This document shows positions 50,976 to 59,442 of a stretch of 64,000 nt of DNA, one piece after another. A program made the translations under genes and the position numbers. The DNA is from JANQQJ01 sp046290575 (lineage in GTDB: Bacteria; Pseudomonadota; Alphaproteobacteria; SMXS01). How positions within the stretch are numbered: the first letter of the stretch is position 1; every line of letters starts with the position of its first letter. Under the pieces are notes generated by a model that did not search any database, was not told the DNA's origin, and saw only the letters and a program-made list of their open reading frames with translations. The stretch is taken from positions 124,001 to 188,000 of the forward strand of contig JBKAGX010000006.1 of the NCBI GenBank assembly GCA_046290575.1, written 5' to 3'.

Positions 50976-51086
50976 CTCGTCCCCTGGAGCAACACGCCCC
51001 ATCGTTACGTCGTTGGTAACTTTGCATCTTGGGTATGGAGCGGCGATTCACAAGGTTTTTCGGCTGCAAAGCTGAGTTGCGCGGGC

Positions 51087-52454
51087 TTAAACCTCTGTTT
51101 TCTCAATCTCATCCAGCGCGGCGCTGAACCGGTCAAACAGGCTGTCGATCTGGTCTTCGGTGATGATCAGCGGCGGGCACAGCGCGATCACGTCGCCGAT
51201 GGCGCGCACCATCAGGCCATGCCGCTGGCAGGCTTCCAGGGTCTTCAGGCCAATGATGCGCTTGGGATCGAACGCCTTTTTGGTCGCCTTGTCCTCGACC
51301 AGTTCAACGCCGCCCATCAGCCCCGCGCCCAGCCGCGCTTCGCCCACCAGCGGGTGGTCGGCAAAAGTGGCGAGCCGTTCCTGAAAACCAGGAATGATGC
51401 TGCGGACATGGTCGAGAATGTTGCGTTCTTCGTAGATTTCCAGGGTGCGCAGGGCGACGGCGGCACAAACCGGATGGCCGGCATAAGTGTTGCCGTGACC
51501 CAGGCTGCCGATCTTGGTTGACTGGTCGATCATCGCGTCATGCATATAGGACGGCACCGTCACCGCACCGATCGGCAGATAGGCGGACGAAAGCGCCTTG
51601 GCGCAGGTGATCATGTCCGGCTGCATGTCATAGGTCTGGCAGCCCCAGTAATTGCCGGTGCGCTGAAAGCCGGTGATGACTTCGTCGGCGACCAGCAGGA
51701 CGTCATATTTCTTCAGCACCGCCTGGATTTTCGGGAAATAGGTTTCTGGCGGAATGATCAGCCCGCCCGCGCACTGCACCGGCTCGGCGAACATCGCGGC
51801 GACCGTCTCCGGCCCGGCCCGCAGGATCAGCTGTTCGAGCATCTCCGCCATGCGGGTCGCGAAATCCTCGTGGCTCTCGTCTGCTTCAGCCACGCGGTAA
51901 TGATGCGGGCATTCGGTGTGCAGGAAGCCGGGCAGGGGCACGTCCCAGTCCGTGTGGTTGATCGGCAGGCCGCCGACGCTGGCGGAGGCAACCGTCACCC
52001 CGTGATAGGCCTTCATGCGGCCGATAATCTTCTTCTTCTCCGGCCGGCCAATGGCGTTGTTGTAGTACCAGATCAGCTTGATCGCCGTGTCGTTGGCGCC
52101 TGAGCCGGAGCCGACGAAGAACACCCGCGCGGTATCAATCGGCGAGAGCTCTTTCAGTTTCTCCGCCAGCGCGATCACCGGCTCATGGCTGCGGCCCAGG
52201 AACAGATGGCTGAAGGACAGCTTTTCCATCTGCTCGGTGGCGGCCTTAACCAACTCTTTCTCGCCATAGCCCAGCGCGGTGCACCACAGGCCGGCCACAC
52301 CTTCGAGGTACTCTTTGCCCTCTGAATCATAGAGGTAACAGCCCTCGCCGCGGTCCAGCACCAGCGGGCCGACCTCCCGGTGCCGGTCCAGATTGGTGTA
52401 GGGGTGGATGACGCTTTCGATGTCGCGCGCTTCGAGGGAATTGGGGTTCAGCAT
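51087..52454 (-). CDS. Class III aminotransferase (omega-amino acid:pyruvate type)
   Basis: 455 residues. PLP-site motifs: ARVFFVGSGSGANDTAIKLI, DVLLVADEVITGFQRTG and TCAKALSSAYLPIGAV with the PLP lysine. It resembles omega-aminotransferases such as beta-alanine or putrescine:pyruvate transaminases. It moves an amino group from a primary amine or omega-amino acid to pyruvate. Its ATG overlaps the stop of the MBL gene upstream (TGATG), so the two are coupled, suggesting a catabolic pair. Confidence 0.92.
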   Translation of the reverse strand: MLNPNSLEARDIESVIHPYTNLDRHREVGPLVLDRGEGCYLYDSEGKEYLEGVAGLWCTALGYGEKELVKAATEQMEKLSFSHLFLGRSHEPVIALAEKLKELSPIDTARVFFVGSGSGANDTAIKLIWYYNNAIGRPEKKKIIGRMKAYHGVTVASASVGGLPINHTDWDVPLPGFLHTECPHHYRVAEADESHEDFATRMAEMLEQLILRAGPETVAAMFAEPVQCAGGLIIPPETYFPKIQAVLKKYDVLLVADEVITGFQRTGNYWGCQTYDMQPDMITCAKALSSAYLPIGAVTVPSYMHDAMIDQSTKIGSLGHGNTYAGHPVCAAVALRTLEIYEERNILDHVRSIIPGFQERLATFADHPLVGEARLGAGLMGGVELVEDKATKKAFDPKRIIGLKTLEACQRHGLMVRAIGDVIALCPPLIITEDQIDSLFDRFSAALDEIEKTEV

Positions 52455-53344
52455 CAGGCAGTCCCTTCAACAGCCGAATAGAGGTTGTCGCCGTCGGGGC
52501 GGACCCGACCGGTTTCCTGCATATGAATCAGATGCGCCTGGACGGACCGGCCTGCTGCCGGGTGCAGGATCTCCGGCACCGCTGCATACATGATCTTCAC
52601 CATGGACGGGATATCCCGGACGCCTTGGCGCAGGCAGTCCATAATCTGATCTTCGCGGTCTTCGCGATGCGCAATGTAGGCTTCGACGAAGGGGCGGGGC
52701 TCAAGGATCGGCGCGCCATGGGTCGGCCAGTAAACCCGGTCGTCGCGGTCGAGCAGCAGCCGGAGAGCGGCCATGTAGTCCGTCATGTTACCGTCAGGGG
52801 GCGAGATCACGGAGGTCGACCAGCCCATCACATGATCGCCGGTAAACAGCGCCTTTTCCTCGCGATAGGCGTAGCAGATGTGGTTCGAGATGTGGCCGGG
52901 TGTATAGAGCGCTTCTACCGACCAACCCTTGCCCTCAATGATGTCGCCATGGCGGATTTCATGGTCAGGCACAAAGTCCCAGTCGCCGCCTTCTTCGGCC
53001 TTCTGGCCGCGCTTGCCGCCATGCGGCCCGTAGCCATAGGTGACGGCGCCTGTTGCGGCTTTCAGCTGCTTCGTGCCCGGCGAATGGTCTGAATGGGTAT
53101 GGGTGATCAGAATGTGGCTGATGGTCTCGCCCTCAAGCGCGCTGAGCAGCGCGTCGATATGCTCGGGCATGTCAGGCCCGGGATCGATCACCGCGACATG
53201 GCCGTTACCGATCACATAGGTGCCGGTGCCGGTATAGGTAAAGGGGCCGGGATTATTGGCAATGATCCGCCGAATGCCGGGCGCGACCTGTTGCATGACG
53301 CCGTAGTCGAATTCGATTTCCTTGACGAAGGGTATTTCAGTCAT
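52454..53344 (-). CDS. MBL-fold metallo-hydrolase (LACTB2-like)
   Basis: 296 residues from ATG at 53344; the longer frame from 53407 begins with TTG. The zinc motif is HILITHTHSDHSPG, with a second His in YTPGHISNHICY, Asp in LFTGDHVMGW and His in WPTHGAPIL. A C-terminal winged-helix (about 225-296) is characteristic of LACTB2-type proteins, which include ribonucleases and thioesterases. Function is not settled by sequence. It overlaps the aminotransferase by one base. Confidence 0.9.
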   Translation of the reverse strand: MTEIPFVKEIEFDYGVMQQVAPGIRRIIANNPGPFTYTGTGTYVIGNGHVAVIDPGPDMPEHIDALLSALEGETISHILITHTHSDHSPGTKQLKAATGAVTYGYGPHGGKRGQKAEEGGDWDFVPDHEIRHGDIIEGKGWSVEALYTPGHISNHICYAYREEKALFTGDHVMGWSTSVISPPDGNMTDYMAALRLLLDRDDRVYWPTHGAPILEPRPFVEAYIAHREDREDQIMDCLRQGVRDIPSMVKIMYAAVPEILHPAAGRSVQAHLIHMQETGRVRPDGDNLYSAVEGTA

Positions 53345-53506
53345 CTGCGCCAGGCCCCGTTCACTTGAAGATGGCTCGAAAATCCACCGTCTGAGCGGGT
53401 CGTGCAACCGGTTTGTTGGCTAGCGTTTGCGGGCATGCTGGCGGAGAGCGTCCTGAGCTCTGAAAAAAGTGCTTGCGCGTCGCTACCCGTTCTCTTTATG
53501 TTCTAA

Positions 53507-53521
53507 GAACAAATTAAGAAC
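53507..53521. promoter_or_regulatory. LexA-type (SOS) box
   Basis: GAACAAATTAAGAAC is GAAC-N7-GAAC, exactly the direct-repeat LexA site described for Alphaproteobacteria (GTTC-N7-GTTC on the other strand). It overlaps the end of a GTTC-TAA-GAAC palindrome (53500-53510). It lies 28 bases before the small membrane-protein gene at 53550 and 163 bases from the divergent MBL gene start, so the small gene is the natural target. Confidence 0.65.
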
Positions 53522-53549
53522 ATATAGGCGAAAAAGCGGGAGCTGCCGG

Positions 53550-53738
53550 ATGTCACCAGAATCGATCAACGCCATATGCTGGGCCCTTATTGCCGTGATC
53601 TGGGCCTTTGTTCTGATCGGCGGCTGGCGGACACTTAATGAGTTGCGCGTGGCGTTCCAGGAGAGGCGGAATGCTAGCTCTGTAGAACAGCTTGCAGCCT
53701 CTCGGCCAGCGCGTCTTTTCGGTATGGTTTGGGGATAA
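53550..53738 (+). CDS. Small single-pass membrane protein, putatively SOS-regulated (62 aa)
   Basis: ATG at 53550 is preceded by GGGAG with seven-base spacing. The protein starts MSPESIN, has one strong membrane helix (AICWALIAVIWAFVLIGGW) and a basic, helical cytoplasmic-type tail (LNELRVAFQERRN). It has no known family I recognise. A LexA-type box ends 28 bases upstream. Caulobacter SidA, a tiny SOS-induced inner-membrane cell-division inhibitor, is the closest idea for function, though SidA is only 29 residues. The last 65 bases lie antisense to the 3' end of the histidine kinase gene. Confidence 0.55.
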   Translation: MSPESINAICWALIAVIWAFVLIGGWRTLNELRVAFQERRNASSVEQLAASRPARLFGMVWG

Positions 53739-56277
53739 GTTCAGCGCGGCCGCCTTCGAAGGCTTCGCGGAACGTTTCGCTTTCCGAATATCCCGACGTA
53801 AACAAGACCTTGATGTCGGGAAAGGCATCTTTGGCCGCATTGGCGATTTCAAAGCCGCCCAGCCCGCCTGGCAGGACCAGGTCGGTAAACAACAGATCAA
53901 TGTGATCAAGATCTTCCAGCAATGCCATCGCCGACGGTCCGTCGGCGGCATCGTGGGTTTGATAGCCCATACGGTTGAGCAACAGCAGGGAGAGCTGCCG
54001 CAGATCCTCATCGTCCTCGACAACCATGACGATTTCCTTGTTGCCCTCCGGGGCCGTCTGTTTTGAGTCGCCGACTTCTTCTGTGCGGGGTTGCAGTTCG
54101 CTTTTTGGGAAATAGAGGTTGATCGACGTACCACGGCCCGGGGTGCTATCGATAGTCACATGCCCTGCGGACTGCTGGGCAAAGCCGTACACCATGCTGA
54201 GCCCAAGCCCACTGCCGGCACCGACTTCCTTGGTTGTATAGAACGGCTGAAATGCGTTCTTGAGGACTTCGGCCGGCATGCCGGTCCCGGTATCGCGGAC
54301 ACACACTTTCAGATAGTCACCCGCCGGTACAACAGAGTTTTGCCCGATAAGATTCTCGCGCAGCAGGACATTTTCGGTCTCCAGAACCAGCCGGCCGCCC
54401 CGGGGCATGGCGTCGCGCGCATTCAGTGCCAGATTCAGCAGCGCATTTTCCATCTGGCCCGGGTCGATGGATACGTGCCATGCCGTCTGCTCGAGCTCGG
54501 TCTCAACCTGGATGGTTTCACCAAGGGTCCGCTGCAACATACCGCTCATTGAACGGATCAGCTGGTTGATCTCTGTATCTTGCGGTTTCAGCGGCGTTTT
54601 ACGAGAGAATGCCAACAGGCGTTGCGTCAATTCAGCGCCACGCCGAACCGATCTCAGGCTTGCTTCGATGAACATGGTGTGGTCTTCGCTGTCGCCCAAC
54701 TGCTCACGCAGAAGCTCCAGATTGCCAGAGATCACGCCCAGAAGATTATTGAAATCATGGGCAATGCCGCCGGTCAATTGCCCCAGGGATTCCAGCTTCT
54801 GGGTATGTTGAAGCGCTTCTTCGGCCTTCTGCCGTTCGGTGATGTCGTTGATCATGACCTGGCGGGCGGCTTCACCGTCCCAGTCCACGTCACGGGCATT
54901 AACCTCAATCCAGATCGTCCCGCCGTCATTGTGCGTTGCCCTGACCTTCATCGGGTCCGCAATCGCACTTTCCATAAATGCCTGACGCTGCTCGGCCGTG
55001 GCTGGGTCAATAAAGTCGGTGACCAGGCGGCCAATCATGTTTTCCGGTATGGTGCCAAACAGGTTCGCCGTTGCGCGATTGACGTAGACAATGGCCTGGT
55101 TCCGGTGGATCAAGACCCCCTGCAGGGACCCTTCAATCAGGTTTTTGAACTTCGCTTCCGTTCGTGCGGCAGCCTGTTCGGCGCGGCGGCGGTCAGTGGC
55201 GTCGCGTGCGACCGCGATCCGTCCCAGCGGTGCGCCGTCTGGTCCGACCCACGCGCTGACAGAGACATCGACAAACCGCGATGTGCCGTCCGGCCGCGTA
55301 TAGGACGTTTTCTCGTAGAAACTACCCGCGCGGCCGATCTGTTCGTTCACTTTCGCGATGTAGGCGGTCAGGTCGGGTTCGTCCGTAATCAGGCGGCGGA
55401 CGCTGGAGCCGATAAAATCCTCCCTGGGAATCTGGTAGATACGGCATGCTGAGTCATTGCAGTCAATGACGTTGCCATTGAGATCGGAGATGATGACGCC
55501 TTCTCCGATCTGTTGCATGACGATGGCCTGCCGCTCCAGCACCTGCTCGGTCGCTTTTCGGCTGGAGACATCCTGAAGGGTGACCTGGCGCGCGGGCTCG
55601 CCGTCCCATTCAACTTCGGCGTTGGCGGCCTCGGCCCAGAACAGCCGTCCATCCGGCAGCTGGATCTTGACCTCCCAAAGGCCGATCTCGTCTCTGCTGT
55701 TGCGTTCCTCATATAGGGAAACTTCCTGTTCAGGCAGAAAGTCCCGGAGATCCCGGCCGATGAAGACGTCTGCTGGCAGGCCAACCTGGTCCGCCAGGGC
55801 GCGGTTGACGAACAGAATTCTTGAGTCCCGGTGAATAAGGACGGGCGCCGCGGCCTGGTCGATGATGTCGCGGTACTTGTTTTCCCATTCAGAAATTTGC
55901 GGTTGTGCCTCGATCGCCTGGTGCTGACGGCTGACAACCGCCATGGTTAAGTCGCGCGTGAGAGATTTGACGTGGACAGTGACAGGAGCCTGGCGCTGAA
56001 TAACAAAGTTTGTGCTTGTCCCGGGCGTCGGGCGTAACAACGCTGTTAGGTTCAGGTTCTCAGCGGTATGGCTGTCCTTGTCCAGACAGCGATTGAAAAC
56101 GTCTTGCAGCGACCGATCCACGTCGAAGGCGGATGCGGGCTGATCCAGCAATGCCGGCAATGCTTGGTTGCTGATGATGATCCGAAAATTCCGATCAAAT
56201 ATGCACACGCCTTCTTCAAGCGTGTTCAACACATTGTCGCGCAAATAGGCCCAGCTAAAAGTGCCGAATTCGCCCAT
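53674..56277 (-). CDS. Hybrid sensor histidine kinase with four PAS domains and a receiver domain
   Basis: 867 residues from ATG at 56277 with GGGGG upstream (TTG at 56289 is weaker). No membrane segment is seen, so it is cytoplasmic. PAS-like domains: about 15-125 (VCIFDRNFRIIISNQALPAL), 135-250 (PVLIHRDSRILFVNRA), 255-370 (GVIISDLNGNVIDCNDSA) and 375-490 (GVLIHRNQAIVYVNRATA). HisKA has GGIAHDFNNLLGVISGN with the phosphorylated His; HATPase has NALLNLALNARDAMP and GSGLGLSMVYGFA; the C-terminal receiver has LLFTDLVLPGGLGG with the phospho-acceptor Asp. No response regulator gene is adjacent, so it is an orphan. Signal unknown. Confidence 0.94.
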   Translation of the reverse strand: MGEFGTFSWAYLRDNVLNTLEEGVCIFDRNFRIIISNQALPALLDQPASAFDVDRSLQDVFNRCLDKDSHTAENLNLTALLRPTPGTSTNFVIQRQAPVTVHVKSLTRDLTMAVVSRQHQAIEAQPQISEWENKYRDIIDQAAAPVLIHRDSRILFVNRALADQVGLPADVFIGRDLRDFLPEQEVSLYEERNSRDEIGLWEVKIQLPDGRLFWAEAANAEVEWDGEPARQVTLQDVSSRKATEQVLERQAIVMQQIGEGVIISDLNGNVIDCNDSACRIYQIPREDFIGSSVRRLITDEPDLTAYIAKVNEQIGRAGSFYEKTSYTRPDGTSRFVDVSVSAWVGPDGAPLGRIAVARDATDRRRAEQAAARTEAKFKNLIEGSLQGVLIHRNQAIVYVNRATANLFGTIPENMIGRLVTDFIDPATAEQRQAFMESAIADPMKVRATHNDGGTIWIEVNARDVDWDGEAARQVMINDITERQKAEEALQHTQKLESLGQLTGGIAHDFNNLLGVISGNLELLREQLGDSEDHTMFIEASLRSVRRGAELTQRLLAFSRKTPLKPQDTEINQLIRSMSGMLQRTLGETIQVETELEQTAWHVSIDPGQMENALLNLALNARDAMPRGGRLVLETENVLLRENLIGQNSVVPAGDYLKVCVRDTGTGMPAEVLKNAFQPFYTTKEVGAGSGLGLSMVYGFAQQSAGHVTIDSTPGRGTSINLYFPKSELQPRTEEVGDSKQTAPEGNKEIVMVVEDDEDLRQLSLLLLNRMGYQTHDAADGPSAMALLEDLDHIDLLFTDLVLPGGLGGFEIANAAKDAFPDIKVLFTSGYSESETFREAFEGGRAELIPKPYRKDALAERLQAVLQS

Positions 56278-56293
56278 TGATTCCCCCAAGCCT

Positions 56294-56360
56294 GTTGGCT
56301 TTAGATCTGGCCGAATTCGTTACACAACGGGAAACGTCCGCTGACAAAGCCAACGGCCAG
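56294..56360. other. Two interleaved inverted repeats upstream of the kinase gene (pseudoknot-like)
   Basis: GTTGGCTTT (56294-56302) pairs with AAAGCCAAC (56346-56354), and CTGGCC (56307-56312) pairs with GGCCAG (56355-56360). The pairs cross rather than nest, which is the order of an H-type pseudoknot. The segment lies just before the kinase ATG (56277, minus strand), so on that strand it would be leader or promoter. It could be chance. The rest of the 56278-56463 gap shows nothing I can support. Confidence 0.35.
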
Positions 56361-56463
56361 AATGTCTTCTTGCGACATTCCTGTTCCCAGAGAACTTAAA
56401 CTTTACACTGAAACCGCTGGAATCTGCAAACTTTTCGTGACCTGCGAGCTCCAGACTCCGTCC

Positions 56464-56994
56464 TCAGACGCTGGCGGGGGTAAGGTTGTGATAGATCTTC
56501 CGCAACAGCTTCTGAAGGTCACCGACCTCTTCCGGGGTGAACCCTGAAACAGCGCCCAACTCCTGATCACGAGCCTTGGGAATCAGCGCCTCAACAAGTT
56601 TGCGGCCATCTGACGTCAGCGCGGCATTCACTGTCCGCGCATCGCCACCGACCCGTTCCCTGCGCAGCAGGCCGTCGTCCTCCAGGCGCGAGACCATGCG
56701 TGACACCGTCCAGAGTTCAATACTCGTGAAGTCAGACAGCTCGCCAATCCGCAGCGATTCGTGCTGATAGAGTGACGCCAGCAGCCGCCAGGTCGTAATG
56801 CTCAAACCATGGTCCTTAAGCGTTTTGCTGAACGATCCTGCGACTCGCGTCGCGGCCCGATTCAGAAGAAAAGGGACGAATAGGTCCAGATCAAAAGGGG
56901 CGTCCGGGTCGACGGGCGGCCGCGATGTGCCGACTTTGCCCTTATTGACCTCTTCATTGGCAAGGCTTGACGCCGATTCTTTGGTGTTTCTCAT
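56464..56994 (-). CDS. MarR family transcriptional regulator
   Basis: 176 residues from ATG at 56994, overlapping the upstream hydrolase stop (ATGA). The winged helix is LSITTWRLLASLYQHESLRI, GELSDFTSIELWTVSRMVSR, then DDGLLRRERVGGDARTVNAAL, a standard MarR domain. It is the last gene of the SDR - wax ester synthase - hydrolase - MarR operon and may control it through the dyads at 60285-60368. The ligand is unknown, possibly an acyl-CoA or phenolic compound. Confidence 0.92.
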   Translation of the reverse strand: MRNTKESASSLANEEVNKGKVGTSRPPVDPDAPFDLDLFVPFLLNRAATRVAGSFSKTLKDHGLSITTWRLLASLYQHESLRIGELSDFTSIELWTVSRMVSRLEDDGLLRRERVGGDARTVNAALTSDGRKLVEALIPKARDQELGAVSGFTPEEVGDLQKLLRKIYHNLTPASV

Positions 56995-57824
56995 GAGATG
57001 TTCCAAGACGTGTTCTGCATTAAGTCGGCAGGCGTGGAGGGGGTAAAACTGGGGATGACGTAACGTCCTGCGGAGAATGGTCTCCAGGATGCTAGCGGCT
57101 CTGCCAATCGGTCTGCAACAACCAGATGTGCAAGGGCATTCACTGTCATGCCCAGATGTGAGCCGGGAATTACGATGTTTTCCCGCGGGCTTTCCGCGTT
57201 GTTCATATATTTCTCCGGGATCTCCGCTGCCTGAACCGATACGACCGCGTCCAGGTGGCTGTAGATCGAGACCAGAGCGACGCCCTTGGGCGGCTCATCG
57301 CGTGAGGCGCGCTTAAAGCCGGGCCCCCGTGACGTATGGTAGATTCGCTGAACGGTTGGGTCGATTGCGGTATCGGGGCGATCCATGTGGGCGGGGCTGC
57401 CCAGGGTAATGACGCGGTCGATCAATGCAGGGTGGCGGCGGGCGGCTTCACGCGCATAGACGCCGCCCAGCGAGTGACCAACCAAGGACACTGTCTCGCC
57501 TGTCTTGTGTGCCAGTTCTTCGGCATGTTCGGCGATCTGCTCGATTTGTTGCTCCAGCTGGTCAGCAGTCAAATAGCCGCGATTGCGCCCCAGGACCCAT
57601 GGTTCGGACAGATATCCGAGATTGCCGAGAAAGCTGTTGAGGCTTGTCAGCGACCGTTCCGAGCCCGTGAAGCCGGGCAGCGTCATCACGGCACGGGGAG
57701 ATTCCGGCCGCGGTGCCGTCATTGTCAGCAACGGACCGGCGAATTGCCGTGTCAGATACTCCCAGCCGGCCAGGGCAACGTCACCGCCAAGCCTGAGAGT
57801 TCGATTTGCCGCACGTGCGGGCAT
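56991..57824 (-). CDS. Lipase-like alpha/beta hydrolase
   Basis: 277 residues. It has VMTLPGFTGSERS, the nucleophile elbow GHSLGG in VSLVGHSLGGVYARE, ITLGSPAHM, the acid-site strand ALVSIYSHLDAVV, and His in PGSHLGMTVN. This is the pattern of small bacterial lipases and acylhydrolases (triacylglycerol lipase-like). It has no signal peptide, so it acts in the cytoplasm, perhaps on stored wax ester or triacylglycerol made by the adjacent WS/DGAT. It overlaps the MarR gene by four bases. Confidence 0.88.
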   Translation of the reverse strand: MPARAANRTLRLGGDVALAGWEYLTRQFAGPLLTMTAPRPESPRAVMTLPGFTGSERSLTSLNSFLGNLGYLSEPWVLGRNRGYLTADQLEQQIEQIAEHAEELAHKTGETVSLVGHSLGGVYAREAARRHPALIDRVITLGSPAHMDRPDTAIDPTVQRIYHTSRGPGFKRASRDEPPKGVALVSIYSHLDAVVSVQAAEIPEKYMNNAESPRENIVIPGSHLGMTVNALAHLVVADRLAEPLASWRPFSAGRYVIPSFTPSTPADLMQNTSWNIS

Positions 57825-57866
57825 GAGTTGGGTCCTCGTCGGTTAATTGGGGGTAGAGCGGCCGCG

Positions 57867-59414
57867 CTATGCCGCTCTGGCGTCAGTTTCAGGAATCGGT
57901 CGGCGGGTCGTCGCGCTCTTTCTCGCGCTGGCCTTCTTGGCCCGGCGTTCGACAAGCACGGCGACGTCGGTTGGCGGCTTGCAGGGGCCGGCGTCGTCGC
58001 CCAGCGCGGCTGCCTTGAGTTCTTCGAAACTGGCCAGCAAGTCATCGCGAAGCTCTGCAAGATCCGGCAGCAACTCCCGGCAGGAAATCATGCCGAAGTC
58101 CAGCGAATCCCGATAGCTCTGGACGGTGATGTTCAGGCCCTGCCCCTGGACCACCAGCGAAACCGGGTGGTAGTGCAACATCTCTGCACCGTTCAGATAG
58201 ATCGCATGCCGCGGGCCGGCGACGTTTGAAATCGTCACGTTGAACATCGGCTGCATCAGGTCCGCCAGCTTCAGGGCTGCATAGGCTTGCGAGGCCAAGC
58301 GAAGTGCCACCGGTGCCCCGGCGATGTTGTAGTTCTGGATCTGTGCGCCCTTGGTGGCTTCGACTTCGGCCTTGCTGGCGACGGTGTTTTCATGGATCGC
58401 CTTGGCGCGCTCGATCGGATCGGCGATGTGGGTGGCAAGGCCGCTTACCATGCCGGTTACCAGATTACCGACATGATCGCCCTGGCTCTCCTGGCGCAGT
58501 GAGACTGGCACCATGGCCAGTAATTCCTCGTCCGAAGCCGCGTCCTTGCGTTCCAGATAGGTTCGAAGCGCGCCGCCACAGATCGCCATCACCGTGTCGT
58601 TCAACGTCACACCCAACGCGTTCTTGATGGCTTTCACGTCGCTCATTGGAACCGACGCCATGGCGACCCGGCGAGTGCGGGAAATGGACCGGTTGAACGG
58701 GGTGGGCGGTGCGGTCCGTGCCAGGTTTTCGCCCTGATTCAGCCGGTCGAATGCCAGGCTGGTGAAATTCGTCGCAGCTTCTGCAACGCGGGGCAGGGCT
58801 TCCATCATGTCAAAGGGCTGGCGGATAAAACGAACGAAAGCATCGCTCAGCAGGGCCCAGGAATCCGGCTCGGCTCTGGTCTTGGGCAGATCCTCAGGCG
58901 GATCAATGCGGCGCGGCTCGGGGGTAGGGTCCATCATCAGATCAAGCTGCATAACGCCCAACTGACCGTCGATCACAGCATGGTGAACCTTGATGAACAC
59001 ACCGATGCGGTTGTCTTCGAGCCCTTCAATGATGTGGTATTCCCAGAGCGGGCGGTTCATGTCCATGGGTGCTGCAGCGATGCGCGCACAGGCGAGTTCC
59101 AGTTGTTCGATGGTGCCCGGGGCGGGCAGGCGGGTCCGGCGAACATGATAGTCGATATCGATGTTAGCAACGCTGTCGTGCCAAACCGGGTGGTCGATGC
59201 TGAAAGGCGTTTCGATCTTTTTGATCCGGTAGTTCTTCAGGTGGACCGCGCGTTCAGCGATCAGCTCCTTGACCTCGGCGAAGAATGTATCGGCATCCTT
59301 GCCTTCGGGCATCTGGAAGATCGGACAGCTGGCTACGTGCAGCGGGCTCTCATCATTTTCCATATGCAGCCAGCTTGCATCGACCCCTGTGGCTTTCTCA
59401 AACGGTACCGTCAT
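57867..59414 (-). CDS. Wax ester synthase / diacylglycerol acyltransferase (WS/DGAT)
   Basis: 515 residues from ATG at 59414 with GAGGG seven bases upstream; 15 additional residues from 59459 are unlikely. The catalytic motif HHxxxDG is in KVHHAVIDGQLGVM near residue 137, and the second conserved block is NVTISNVAGPRHAIYLNGAE near residue 385. A basic, Ala-rich C-terminal tail (KKASARKSATTRRPI) is unusual. The enzyme esterifies acyl-CoA with fatty alcohols or diacylglycerol to make storage lipid at the inner membrane. The neighbouring SDR, lipase and acyl-CoA synthetase fit a neutral-lipid locus. Confidence 0.95.
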   Translation of the reverse strand: MTVPFEKATGVDASWLHMENDESPLHVASCPIFQMPEGKDADTFFAEVKELIAERAVHLKNYRIKKIETPFSIDHPVWHDSVANIDIDYHVRRTRLPAPGTIEQLELACARIAAAPMDMNRPLWEYHIIEGLEDNRIGVFIKVHHAVIDGQLGVMQLDLMMDPTPEPRRIDPPEDLPKTRAEPDSWALLSDAFVRFIRQPFDMMEALPRVAEAATNFTSLAFDRLNQGENLARTAPPTPFNRSISRTRRVAMASVPMSDVKAIKNALGVTLNDTVMAICGGALRTYLERKDAASDEELLAMVPVSLRQESQGDHVGNLVTGMVSGLATHIADPIERAKAIHENTVASKAEVEATKGAQIQNYNIAGAPVALRLASQAYAALKLADLMQPMFNVTISNVAGPRHAIYLNGAEMLHYHPVSLVVQGQGLNITVQSYRDSLDFGMISCRELLPDLAELRDDLLASFEELKAAALGDDAGPCKPPTDVAVLVERRAKKASARKSATTRRPIPETDARAA

Positions 59415-59442
59415 GTCTTGTCCCTCGTGACCCTGATAAATC

